Source of the DNA: Janthinobacterium sp. Marseille
GTDB taxonomy: Bacteria > Pseudomonadota > Gammaproteobacteria > Burkholderiales > Burkholderiaceae_D
Direction: 5' to 3'
DNA length: 64,000 nucleotides
NCBI RefSeq assembly: GCF_000013625.1
Contig: NC_009659.1
Span: forward strand, 4,030,001-4,094,000
Shown: piece after piece, positions 9,734 to 18,567 of the stretch
Layout: every line of letters starts with the position of its first letter
Position numbering within the stretch: the stretch's first letter is position 1
The notes under the pieces: generated by a model
What the model saw: only the letters and a program-made list of their open reading frames with translations
Told to the model about the DNA's origin: nothing
The model's database searches: none
Program-made: the position numbers and the translations under genes

Positions 9734-11350
9734 TTATAACTCGGTGCCTGGATTTGCTGCGCGTATCAGTAGCGCCGCTTTTTCCGCAATCATGATGGTG
9801 GTTGCACCGGTATCGCCGGCAGTAATGACAGGCATGATGGAAGCATCCGCCACCCGCAAACCGGCCACTCCCCTTACCCTCAACTCACTATCAACAACCG
9901 CCTGGGCATCATTTTTCGCCCCCATCTTGCAGCTGCCAACCGGGTTACTACCGGCCACCGCTATTTCGGAAGCAAGGTGGCGCAAGTCGGTTTCCGGGTT
10001 TGTTTCCTCAGGTGAATAAGGCTGCAAGGCCGGCGCAGCCACAATTTTACGCGTCAATTGGATGGCGGCAGAAGCAATATTCTGGTCTTCCACGGTAGCC
10101 AGGTAATTCATCCGGATGACCGGAGCGACTGCAATTTCGGCCGCGCCTATCCTTACCTGCCCACGCGAACTCGGCTTCAGGTTACTGACATTCGCAGTAA
10201 AAGCCGGGAAATCATCCATGCCCGTCCCGACTTCCTGCTGTGACCAGGGCTGAACCTGATAGGAAAGATTCGGTCTTGCCTGTGTCGGATCAGAGCGCAC
10301 CATTGCCCCTAGAGGTGAAGGCACGGTGGAAACCAGCCCATGTTTCTTGAAGATATATTCGAGACCCATCGCTGCCATCCCGAAGTAACCCCTGCCGCTG
10401 GTATTCAGTGACTTCGTGCCTGATACCTTGAAGCGCATACGTAAAGGCATATGATCCTGCACATTCTCCCCTACTCCTGGCAAGTCTTGCAGAACCCGGA
10501 TTCCATGTTCCTGCAGCAAGTCTGCTGGACCTATGCCCGATCGTTGCAATATTTGTGGACTGCCAAAAGCACCTGCCGTCAGGATTGTTTCACGTGAAAC
10601 ATCGGCGGTCCATTCCTTGCCGCCACCAATGAATTCGACCCCGGTACAGACCTTGCCCTGTTCGGTTTCTTTTATGATCAATCGCTTAACCTGTGAACCG
10701 GTCATGATCTCCAGGTTACCGCGACGGGTGATGGTGCGAAGGAACGCTTTTGCCGTATTCCAGCGCAAACCATTTTTTTGATTGATATAGAAGTAGGCAC
10801 AACCTTCGCCCCGATTAAAGTCATCAATCTTTGGGATCCCGGTTTGCGCTGCTGCTTCACGGAATGCATCGAGTATCTTCCACGACGACTTTTGTTTTTC
10901 TATATGCCAGTCACCGCCAACCCCATGCCAGGTATCTGCCCCTTCGGCATGGTCTTCGGTTTTACGGAATAAAGGCAGTACCTGTTCCCAGCGCCAACTC
11001 ATGTCGCCGGTCAGGTCCGCCCAGTTATCGTAGTCCTGAGATTGGCCGCGCTGGTAAATCATCGCGTTGACGGAGGAAGAACCACCGAGTATTTTGCCGC
11101 TTGGGTATAGCAGGCTGCGTCCATTCAAGCCTGCTTCCGGCTGTGTGCGATAACGCCAGTCAGTACGTGGATTGTCTATCATGTGGCGAAAACCAAGCGG
11201 GATATGCACCCAGATATAGTCGTCCTTGGCCCCTGCTTCTATTAACAATACTGACACGCCCTTGTCCTGTGTCAGTCGGTTGGCTAATACGCAACCGGCA
11301 GTGCCGGCCCCTACGATGATGTAATCGTACTTCCCTGCGGATTCGGCCAT
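9734..11350 (-). CDS. GMC family FAD-dependent oxidoreductase (choline/alcohol dehydrogenase-like)
   Basis: 538-aa flavoenzyme of the glucose-methanol-choline family. The FAD-binding GAGTAGCVLANRL is near residue 16, the GMC signature 1 region includes GGSSSVNAMIYQRG, and signature 2 has TAGAFGSPQILQRSGIG. Substrate is probably an aliphatic or polyol alcohol; it cannot be fixed. A perfect parS site is embedded in the codons for VSRET (10601-10586). The next gene upstream is an aldehyde dehydrogenase, so the pair may oxidise an alcohol and its aldehyde. Confidence 0.87.
   Translation of the reverse strand: MAESAGKYDYIIVGAGTAGCVLANRLTQDKGVSVLLIEAGAKDDYIWVHIPLGFRHMIDNPRTDWRYRTQPEAGLNGRSLLYPSGKILGGSSSVNAMIYQRGQSQDYDNWADLTGDMSWRWEQVLPLFRKTEDHAEGADTWHGVGGDWHIEKQKSSWKILDAFREAAAQTGIPKIDDFNRGEGCAYFYINQKNGLRWNTAKAFLRTITRRGNLEIMTGSQVKRLIIKETEQGKVCTGVEFIGGGKEWTADVSRETILTAGAFGSPQILQRSGIGPADLLQEHGIRVLQDLPGVGENVQDHMPLRMRFKVSGTKSLNTSGRGYFGMAAMGLEYIFKKHGLVSTVPSPLGAMVRSDPTQARPNLSYQVQPWSQQEVGTGMDDFPAFTANVSNLKPSSRGQVRIGAAEIAVAPVIRMNYLATVEDQNIASAAIQLTRKIVAAPALQPYSPEETNPETDLRHLASEIAVAGSNPVGSCKMGAKNDAQAVVDSELRVRGVAGLRVADASIMPVITAGDTGATTIMIAEKAALLIRAANPGTEL
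10586..10601. other. parS centromere site inside the GMC oxidoreductase gene
   Basis: A second perfect TGTTTCACGTGAAACA, here within coding sequence, read by the gene as Val-Ser-Arg-Glu-Thr. It is 1.7 kb from the first parS. A 16-base exact match by chance is very unlikely, and its presence near parAB supports a functional site. Confidence 0.9.
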
Positions 11351-11495
11351 AGTCTCAATCGGTAGCGTTGATATTGCGTTGGATAAACTCCATCATCACC
11401 GACTGTACTTACAGTCGACTGACAATGGATGGCTCTGGCTTGCTTAATTTATATTTAATATTTGTACCAAGCACTGCAGGCGACAAGCGATGATT

Positions 11496-13013
11496 TTACT
11501 TACTGGTAGGCATTGCGAATTCCGCCCCCTTGCCTATCGACTCCGGCCAGCGCTGCATGATGGATTTATAACGGGTGTAAAACTTGATGCCTTCTTCACC
11601 GTAGGCATGGGTATCGCCAAACATCGAGCGCTTCCAGCCACCAAAAGAATGCCAGGCCATGGGTACCGGGATAGGAACATTAATGCCGACCATACCAACT
11701 TCCACACGACGTGAAAACTCGCGTGCGGTATTACCGTCAGAAGTGAACAGGGAAACACCGTTGCCGAATTCATGGCGGTTAATCAGCTCAAGTGCGGCGG
11801 CGAAATTCGGTACGCGCAAGACGCACAGAACCGGCCCGAATATCTCTTCTTGATAAATCGTCATCTCTGGCGTGACGTGATCAAACAGACAACCACCAAG
11901 GAAGAAGCCCTTGTCATGGCCTGCAACCTTCAAGCCGCGACCATCGACCAGCAACTTGGCGCCTGCTTTTACGCCGGCATCTATATAGCCTTCGATTTTG
12001 GCTTTATGCGCTGCACTGACAACCGGGCCCATTTCAGCGTCGGCTTCCATACCATTCTTTACTTTCAGCGATTTAACACGTGGAATCAATGCCGCTACCA
12101 GCTTGTCTGCAATATCACCGACGGCTACAGCAACAGAAATTGCCATGCAGCGTTCGCCGGCCGAGCCATATGCAGCACCGATCAAGGCATCAACCGCCTG
12201 TTCCAGGTTGGCATCCGGCATGACGACCAGATGGTTTTTGGCACCGCCCAGCGCTTGTACCCGTAGCGGATAACTACCTCCTTTACGTGCGGCACCGGTG
12301 GCGTAGATATACTCGGCGATCGGGGTAGAACCGACGAAAGACACCGCTTTCACATCCGGATGCTGCAGCAAGCCATCAACCGCCAGCTTATCGCCCTGCA
12401 GGACGTTGAAAACGCCGTCAGGCAGGCCCGCTTGCTGTAACAGCTCCGCTACCATCAGGGAAGGTGAAGGATCGCGCTCAGACGGTTTAAGGATGAATGT
12501 ATTACCCGTTGCCAATGCGACCGGTGCCATCCACATCGGTACCATGAAGGGAAAATTGAAAGGGGTAATGCCGGCCGTTACACCCAATGGCTGGCGCAAA
12601 TTCCAGTTATCAATCCCGCCGCCGATATTGTCCGTAAATTGGGTTTTCAACAGTTGCGGTACGCCGCAGGCAAATTCAACCACTTCCAGCCCGCGCGTCA
12701 CCTCACCCTTGGCATCGGAAAAGACTTTCCCGTGTTCACGGGTGATAGCGGCAGCCAGGTCATCATGATGTTTTTCAATCAGGTCCTTGAATTTGAAGAG
12801 GATACGAGCACGTTTCAGGGGAGCGGTATCGGCCCATGCCGGCGCCGCCGCTTTTGCCGTCGCCACCACTGCCTGTACGTCTGCATCGCTGGCCAGCACG
12901 ACTTGCGCACTTGCTTCACCAGTGGCCGGATTAAATACATCCTGTTGCCTGCCGCCCGCAGTCTCTGTCAGGCGACCATTGATGTAATGCTTGATCTTGG
13001 CGCTCGTCGTCAT
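11496..13013 (-). CDS. mmsA: Methylmalonate-semialdehyde dehydrogenase (CoA-acylating)
   Basis: Aldehyde dehydrogenase superfamily, 505 aa. It converts methylmalonate semialdehyde to propionyl-CoA (and malonate semialdehyde to acetyl-CoA) in valine, beta-alanine and inositol breakdown. The catalytic region is [14 protein letters not shown], and the MmsA-specific [20 protein letters not shown] and [13 protein letters not shown] are visible. It has no mmsB or other valine genes beside it. Confidence 0.9.
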   Translation of the reverse strand: MTTSAKIKHYINGRLTETAGGRQQDVFNPATGEASAQVVLASDADVQAVVATAKAAAPAWADTAPLKRARILFKFKDLIEKHHDDLAAAITREHGKVFSDAKGEVTRGLEVVEFACGVPQLLKTQFTDNIGGGIDNWNLRQPLGVTAGITPFNFPFMVPMWMAPVALATGNTFILKPSERDPSPSLMVAELLQQAGLPDGVFNVLQGDKLAVDGLLQHPDVKAVSFVGSTPIAEYIYATGAARKGGSYPLRVQALGGAKNHLVVMPDANLEQAVDALIGAAYGSAGERCMAISVAVAVGDIADKLVAALIPRVKSLKVKNGMEADAEMGPVVSAAHKAKIEGYIDAGVKAGAKLLVDGRGLKVAGHDKGFFLGGCLFDHVTPEMTIYQEEIFGPVLCVLRVPNFAAALELINRHEFGNGVSLFTSDGNTAREFSRRVEVGMVGINVPIPVPMAWHSFGGWKRSMFGDTHAYGEEGIKFYTRYKSIMQRWPESIGKGAEFAMPTSK

Positions 13014-13088
13014 CAGCTCTTCCTTCTAATAGGGTTTCATCATGCCGGCTAGTAATCCACTCAAGATTAACATGGCAATAAGGGAAAA

Positions 13089-13317
13089 ACGCTGTGCATA
13101 AAGCTCTGCAGAAACGGTGGATAGCTTGTGGATAATCCTGTGGAAAAGAAGGGCTGCGTTTTTATCCAACATCTATCCTTGCCAAGTACACCGTTTATGC
13201 AGGCTTTATCCAGATTCCAAGTAATTGATTTGAATCAGGCTTTAGCACTTATCCACAGAAAAGCACCTGTGTTAACTATTACTACTAAACATATATATAA
13301 ACAATTAACTTAAAACC
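13089..13317 (+). repeat. left arm of 229-bp inverted repeat with DnaA boxes
   Basis: Pairs with 13875-14103 without any insertion or deletion (coordinate sums constant at 27192). Seven mismatches lie at 13097, 13104, 13166, 13181, 13213, 13232 and 13244. The innermost 73 bp are identical. An apparent 61-codon reading frame in each arm is a by-product of the repeat. Confidence 0.95.
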
Positions 13318-13874
13318 GGAAACCCTCTTTTTAAACCCCAAACCTTAAAAACCAAAAGCAACAGCCTCTTTGCAAATCATCGCTTCGATTCAATACAAGC
13401 TCATTCAATCGATCAAAGCTATTTTTGATTACAACTGTTTATAAAAAACGGGAGCGAAAATGATTTTAGAGGCCCTGCAGCGCTTTTTAAGGCAAATCAC
13501 GTCCCTTCCCCGTCACACTCTGTTGCAAATGCCAAGGGTGGTAGCTACAAGCCCATCAAATGCAAACCAGGATCTTGTTGAAGTAAGGATGTGGAGGAAA
13601 TTTTTCTGATGGTGAATCCAGAAATGATCTGCAAAAGCGATGCAAGCTGGTCGCTAGAGTGAAATTTGCGTGCTTTTACCCGTGAACAGCGAATACCGGA
13701 TTTAAAAAACTGTGTTCAAAGGGAATGAGAGCTGAGGAAATGTTTTATTGAAGAAAAGTCACCGCATAGCAGTGACTTCATATTGCCAACATGAAGCATT
13801 AGCTGAAAGCTGAAACCAGGTTTTTTTTATAAAGGCTTTTGATTTTTTGAATTTCGAGAAGAAAACGCGATTCT

Positions 13875-14103
13875 GGTTTTAAGTTAATTGTTTATATATA
13901 TGTTTAGTAGTAATAGTTAACACAGGTGCTTTTCTGTGGATAAGTGCCAAAGCCTGATTTAAATCAATTACTTGGAATATGGATAAAGCCTGCATAAACG
14001 GTGTACTTGGTAAGGATAGATGTTGAATAAAAACGCAGCCCTTCTTTTCCACAGGATTATCCACAAGCTATCCACCGTTTCTGCAGAACTTTATACACAG
14101 CGT
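13875..14103 (-). repeat. right arm of 229-bp inverted repeat with DnaA boxes
   Basis: Reverse-complement copy of 13089-13317, about 97 percent identical. The mismatch that falls in the outermost DnaA box is at the free N position (TTATGCACA on the left, TTATACACA on the right), so all consensus boxes survive in both arms. Confidence 0.95.
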
Positions 14104-14147
14104 ATTCTGTATCCGTTGCCGGTTTATCAGCGGCAAGCGGATGGAAT

Positions 14148-16175
14148 TTAAGGCTGTGCCTTGGCAGGCGCTTTGGCTTTATATGTTTTGCCAGGAGGTG
14201 GTGCGACCGGTTTGCCGCGGGCTTCTTTCAGCAAGCTGGTGCATTTGTTTTCTTCCGGATTACCGACATTGATCAACGGTAGCAAGGCGGTCACAGGGGC
14301 AACTACCGCCAGTGCAACTGCACTACCCGCCTTCAATGCCAGCACACCGGTATCCACCCCGACCTTGGGGTTGGCGAACTCACCGGTCACATAGATCGGT
14401 GCGCGCAGCGAAACAATACGCAAGCCCTTCGTTTCCGGTTTGATGGTCAGGTTCAATTGCTCTTTCGCCAGATCGACCGTGCCGGTGATATACATCACCG
14501 CATCATCGGTATCGACAATGAAGGTGCGAGTTTGTACCAGGCCGTTGGTGACAGACAGATCCGTCGCCATGCAATTCAGTTTGACCTGCTTGTCGCCAAA
14601 CAATTTGGAAATCACGATATTGCCGATATTTAAACCGATTTGCTCCAGCAAGAGTTTGCTGATGGTGCCTTCATTGATCAGCGATTTGATTTCACCGTTG
14701 GATGTTGCGAGCAGGCTGGCAATGGAATTACCGGTACCGGATAAGGAAGTATCACCATTGACTTCACCAAAGCTGGCTTGCATGGGTTGGAAAGTCGGGA
14801 ATAGCTGCTTCAGTTTCAAATGACGGGCCGAGACTTTTGCTTCCGCCTTAATCACATTATTGCGACCATCCAGTTTTATATCACCAATCAGGTTACCGCC
14901 TGCGACACCGAACTTCAGTGGTGACAGGGTCACGACGCTATCCTGCAATTTCAAATGTGTGTCCAGGTTTTCGATAGGCAGTGATGCACTATGTACGATT
15001 TTGTGGCCGGTGATTTGTACATCGGCATCGATGCTGCCCCAGCGCTCGGTGGTGAATTTTTCCACCGGTAAAACTTTGTCTGCAGGTTGATTGGCAGCGA
15101 CGCCGCGTTCCTTTTTACTTTCATTCGAATCGGCACCGATCACCGGACCGAGATCGCTTAACTGCAGCAAATTGGAAACTACCGTGCCTGACAAGAGCGG
15201 ACGAGGTTGCTTGGCTTCATACACCAGGGTGCCGGCGATATCGCTATCGCCAACCTTGCCTTTGAATTTTTCATAGGTCCATTTGCCGCCGGCTTTATTG
15301 GTGACACCGATCAAATGTCCTTCGGTCGAGAATTCAGGTGTTTTCGGCAGCGTGATACCGGTCAAAGGATACAGGTCGGCCATGCTGGCGCCTGACAAAT
15401 GCAGGCGCATATCGATAGCAGCCAGTTCCTGGGGTTTGGTAACAGTGCCGTTGACGCGTATCGACGTTTTACCGACATTCAGCCTGGCTTCCAGCGGGAA
15501 AGGTTTATCCACATTTTTCAAAGCCAGCAAGGCGCCCGCTTTACCGTCACCACTGATCCGTGCACCATTGAACGTCCCGGAAATTTTCCAGCCCATTACA
15601 AAGTCATTAACGGCTGTTGGCTCCAGCGTATCAATGTTTGCCTTCGCATCAATGTGTTCAACCTCATCCTTCAGTGTGATTTCACCGCGATAAAAGTACA
15701 GGCGTTGCAGATCCAAAGTCCACTCTGAGGGATCGCTTTGCTTGAAGGTCCAGTTATCCTTGCCCTTGCTTACCCGCTGCAAGGCAAGATTGGGATCATC
15801 CAGTTGCAGCGATGGGATGACGATGGTTTTATTCAACAGCGGCAAGGGATTGACGGAGAACGTGATATGACCGATCTCGGCCATATTGCTATCTGGTTTC
15901 GCCCATTCCGGATTGCCTAGCGTAACGTCATGCGCACTCAGGCGCGGTGCCGGTATCCAGTCACGCCAGGTACCGGTGGCTGGTTCTGCACGTTGCCAGG
16001 TAAGGATTAAATCGCCATTAATGGCAAAGTGGCGACCGGTAGCTTCACTGACACGCTCGTTGAGCCATGGCTTGGCCCGGTTCCAGTCAAACATTAACAG
16101 GAAGAGGACACAGACCAGCAATAGCGCGGAAAACACGATGGCGCTCCACATCATTATTTTTCTTGTACGAGACAT
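14148..16175 (-). CDS. AsmA family protein
   Basis: 675-aa envelope protein with an N-terminal membrane anchor (about residues 8-30) followed by a long periplasmic beta-rich region. It has the AsmA-type start DWNRAKPWLNERVSEATGRHFAINGDL and a C-terminal AsmA-like segment (GTVDLAKEQLNLTIKPETKGL). Family members are bridge-like proteins implicated in phospholipid transport to the outer membrane. The ATG at 16175 is chosen over an in-frame TTG 12 bp upstream. The C-terminus is Lys/Ala/Pro-rich. It is monocistronic. Confidence 0.85.
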   Translation of the reverse strand: MSRTRKIMMWSAIVFSALLLVCVLFLLMFDWNRAKPWLNERVSEATGRHFAINGDLILTWQRAEPATGTWRDWIPAPRLSAHDVTLGNPEWAKPDSNMAEIGHITFSVNPLPLLNKTIVIPSLQLDDPNLALQRVSKGKDNWTFKQSDPSEWTLDLQRLYFYRGEITLKDEVEHIDAKANIDTLEPTAVNDFVMGWKISGTFNGARISGDGKAGALLALKNVDKPFPLEARLNVGKTSIRVNGTVTKPQELAAIDMRLHLSGASMADLYPLTGITLPKTPEFSTEGHLIGVTNKAGGKWTYEKFKGKVGDSDIAGTLVYEAKQPRPLLSGTVVSNLLQLSDLGPVIGADSNESKKERGVAANQPADKVLPVEKFTTERWGSIDADVQITGHKIVHSASLPIENLDTHLKLQDSVVTLSPLKFGVAGGNLIGDIKLDGRNNVIKAEAKVSARHLKLKQLFPTFQPMQASFGEVNGDTSLSGTGNSIASLLATSNGEIKSLINEGTISKLLLEQIGLNIGNIVISKLFGDKQVKLNCMATDLSVTNGLVQTRTFIVDTDDAVMYITGTVDLAKEQLNLTIKPETKGLRIVSLRAPIYVTGEFANPKVGVDTGVLALKAGSAVALAVVAPVTALLPLINVGNPEENKCTSLLKEARGKPVAPPPGKTYKAKAPAKAQP

Positions 16176-16368
16176 AGGAGGACTCAAATAGTGGACAACG
16201 AATTAATACGACCCCTCGATAACTTGCGAGTTCAATAAGATATTCCGGGAAGAAATACCCAGTGTGCACCTAAGTGGCGAGTTGCGCCGTGGGTTACCGT
16301 ACGGACTTCCGCAGCAATTACAGTAAGAATTGCATGGCAGAAATTCAGGCGAGGCCGTTTTTGAAAGG

Positions 16369-16806
16369 CTATTTTTTCCTGGCGCGGATGGGAGTCTGTT
16401 TCTTTTCAACGATCACCCCCAAAGCTGCCGCGCGCAGGATCTTGCGAAAAGTCGGGCATTCCATATGGCTGGGAGCAGAACATTTGGCTGCATGGCGCAA
16501 GCCGTCACGCATGGCAGACAGTTGTCGTATGGTGTGATCCAGCTCATCCGCTTTACTGACGAGCATTTTTCTATCTATTGCCAGTTTCTCCTGCGGCTCG
16601 AACATGAAGGCAATTTCATCGAGGGAAAAACCGGCGGCACGCCCCAGTGCGATCAAAGCCAGGCGTTCCAATACGGTCGAGTCGAAAACGCGGCGCAAGC
16701 CACTGCGTCCGATCGAAGCAATCAAACCTTTTTCTTCATAAAAACGCAGAGTTGACGCCGGCACACCTGCTTGTGTGACGACTTCAGCGATATCCAGTCT
16801 TGCCAT
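16369..16806 (-). CDS. MerR family transcriptional regulator
   Basis: 145 aa. The N-terminal MerR winged helix (DIAEVVTQAGVPASTLRFYEEKGLI) is followed by a dimerisation helix and a C-terminal CSAPSHMECPTF with two Cys. It lacks the four-Cys cluster of SoxR, so it is a SoxR/MerR relative with another effector. It is divergent from the methyltransferase gene, with an operator-like dyad in the 73-bp gap. It probably controls itself and that neighbour. Confidence 0.85.
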   Translation of the reverse strand: MARLDIAEVVTQAGVPASTLRFYEEKGLIASIGRSGLRRVFDSTVLERLALIALGRAAGFSLDEIAFMFEPQEKLAIDRKMLVSKADELDHTIRQLSAMRDGLRHAAKCSAPSHMECPTFRKILRAAALGVIVEKKQTPIRARKK

Positions 16807-16808
16807 GC

Positions 16809-16830
16809 TTGACCTCAAGTTGACTTTAAG
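16809..16830 (+). promoter_or_regulatory. MerR-type operator/promoter between merR-like gene and methyltransferase
   Basis: A -35-like TTGACC (16809-16814) runs into a dyad: CCTCAAGT (16813-16820) and ACTTTAAG (16823-16830), complementary at 6 of 8 positions. The left half is identical to that of the SoxR box. Position between divergent genes fits a MerR regulator binding inside an overlong-spacer promoter. Confidence 0.5.
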
Positions 16831-16879
16831 TTGCACGATATCACTTCCGCGTTTTGCTAGCCAATGAAAGGACATCGTC

Positions 16880-17725
16880 ATGAACGCCAAATCAAACAGC
16901 ACTAACGAACAAAAAAATATCTGGAATGGTGATGCCGGAAGCGCATGGGTCGAGACACAGCAACTGGTCGAGCACATGTTTAAACCGATTGAAAACCTGC
17001 TGCTTGATGGTATTCGCAACCCGGCCCGGCCAAGGGTACTGGACGTAGGTTGCGGTACCGGCAGTACCACCCTCGCAGTTTCACGTCAGCTTGGCCCGCA
17101 GGGCCTGTGTGTCGGCATTGATATCTCACAACAGATGATTGCGGCGGCGCAAGCTTCTGCAAAGGCACAGGGTTTGGCATCAGGTTTTATCTGCGCTGAT
17201 GCGCAAACATATGCATTTGCAGCGGCGAGTTTTGATTTGATCATTTCGCGCTTTGGCGTGATGTTCTTCGATGATTCCATTGCTGCGTTTAAAAACCTGC
17301 GGCACGCAGCAAGTGAGCAAGCCGAGTGTAGATTCATTGCGTGGCGCAGCGCTGATGAAAACCCATTCATGACGACAGCCGAACGCGCTGCCAAAGCACT
17401 GCTGCCGCAGCTTCCTGCGCGCCAAGCAGACGAGCCGGGCCAGTTTGCTTTTGCAAGGCGGGAACGGATGCTTGAAATCCTGCAACGTGCTGGCTGGAGC
17501 CAAATCAAGATAGATGCGGTGGACGTTGTTTGTTCTTTCGCAGAACAAGACCTGCTTCTTTACCTGAGCCGCATGGGTCCGGTTGCACGTATCCTGCCGC
17601 AACAGGATGAAGCGATGCGCAGCAAGGTGATCGAAATCGTACGCCACGCATTCGAGCCTTATGTGCATCGAGACCAGGTTGTGTTTACAGCCGCTTGCTG
17701 GAAGGTGACTGCCTGTGCACGATAA
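16880..17725 (+). CDS. Class I SAM-dependent methyltransferase
   Basis: 281 aa. SAM motif I is VLDVGCGTGSTTLAVSRQLG near residue 54, followed by GIDISQQMIAAAQ, and motif II/III region FDLIISRFGVMFF. It belongs to the large UbiE/methyltransf-11 type group; the substrate is unknown. An AAAGGA ribosome binding site precedes the ATG. It is divergent from the MerR regulator, which suggests induction by the same signal, perhaps detoxification. Confidence 0.85.
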   Translation: MNAKSNSTNEQKNIWNGDAGSAWVETQQLVEHMFKPIENLLLDGIRNPARPRVLDVGCGTGSTTLAVSRQLGPQGLCVGIDISQQMIAAAQASAKAQGLASGFICADAQTYAFAAASFDLIISRFGVMFFDDSIAAFKNLRHAASEQAECRFIAWRSADENPFMTTAERAAKALLPQLPARQADEPGQFAFARRERMLEILQRAGWSQIKIDAVDVVCSFAEQDLLLYLSRMGPVARILPQQDEAMRSKVIEIVRHAFEPYVHRDQVVFTAACWKVTACAR

Positions 17726-17830
17726 AATCCGCTCGCAAGAACGAAAACCAAACGCATGTTAAAGTCCTTGTCCAATGATGCACGGCTTCATTGTCGGCTC
17801 TATCCGATCAACCCACACATTGGTCACGGT

Positions 17831-18523
17831 ATGCACGTACACGTTCTACAACACGTTCCATTTGAAGGCCTGGGCAGCATAGAAGAATGGCTGCAGCAGC
17901 GCAACATGAGCATCAGCTACACGCGCTTGTTCGAGTCGGCCAGCTTTCCACCGCTGGACGGTATCGACCTGATCATTGCACTTGGTGGGCCGATGAGTGT
18001 GAACGATGAAGAAGAATTGCCGTGGTTGCGTGCAGAGAAGTTCTTTATCGCGGATGCGATTGCAAGTCACAAGGCGGTACTTGGAATTTGCCTCGGTTCA
18101 CAACTGATAGCAAATGCGCTGGGAGCGAAGGTTTATCCGGCGGCAGAGAAAGAGATAGGCTGGTTCCCGATTGTGGCGGAGCCGGCGATGCTGGATGCGC
18201 TAGCCTTCCCTGCCAGCGTTGATGTCTTCCACTGGCATGGCGAAACCTTTGATTTACCGGAAGGTGCGATCCACCTGGCCAGTAGTGCCGCCTGCCGTAA
18301 CCAGGCGTTCCAGGTCGGGACCCGTGTCATCGGCCTGCAATTCCATTTGGAAACCACACCTGAAAGTGCGGATGCCATCATCCAGCACTGTGGGGAAGAA
18401 CTGGTTCCGCAACGCTATATTCAAAGCGAAGCCAGCTTGCGCAATGCGAGCCCGGGCAACTATGTTGAAATCAATGCGCTGATGGCTTCCATCCTCGAAT
18501 ACCTGGTCTGCGATATAGATTAG
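17831..18523 (+). CDS. Type 1 glutamine amidotransferase (GuaA-like class I domain)
   Basis: Stand-alone class I glutamine amidotransferase, about 230 aa. The nucleophile Cys is in GICLGSQLIANALG, and the His/Glu part of the triad is in GLQFHLETTPES. It resembles YfeJ/GMP-synthase-like amidotransferases that have no attached synthase domain. The start MHVHVLQHVPFEGLG matches the family; an in-frame ATG 75 bp upstream (17756) would add 25 residues without family character. It follows the methyltransferase and may be co-transcribed. Confidence 0.82.
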   Translation: MHVHVLQHVPFEGLGSIEEWLQQRNMSISYTRLFESASFPPLDGIDLIIALGGPMSVNDEEELPWLRAEKFFIADAIASHKAVLGICLGSQLIANALGAKVYPAAEKEIGWFPIVAEPAMLDALAFPASVDVFHWHGETFDLPEGAIHLASSAACRNQAFQVGTRVIGLQFHLETTPESADAIIQHCGEELVPQRYIQSEASLRNASPGNYVEINALMASILEYLVCDID

Positions 18524-18556
18524 ATTCAGACTAGATTCAGGCTAAATCAGATTCAG
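18521..18556 (+). repeat. three copies of AGATTCAG between convergent genes
   Basis: AGATTCAG occurs at 18522-18529, 18533-18540 and 18549-18556. It overlaps the amidotransferase stop codon and fills most of the 44 bp to the LysR gene end. Probably simple slippage. Confidence 0.6.
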
Positions 18557-18567
18557 CAGGCGGCGGC

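Larger units (their letters stand above)
13014..14147. other. gene-free region with DnaA boxes: candidate replication origin or DnaA-titration locus
   Basis: 1.1 kb without a credible gene. Two 229-bp inverted arms carry consensus DnaA boxes at 13093-13101, 13127-13135, 13249-13257 and mirror sites 13935-13943, 14057-14065, 14091-14099 (TTATNCACA). TTTTCCACA variants lie at 13139-13147 and 14045-14053. The inner end of each arm is AT-rich (13262-13315 and 13877-13930), which would suit DNA unwinding. The 557-bp spacer is unrelated on its two sides and contains a small hairpin GTCAC/GTGAC near 13759-13775. dnaA itself is not in the window. Confidence 0.7.

Noticed and set aside
13128..13313. 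61-codon frame in each arm of the DnaA-box repeat (also 13879-14064)
   Set aside because: The two near-identical frames follow from the inverted repeat. No ribosome binding site, and the frame crosses DnaA boxes and AT-rich DNA.
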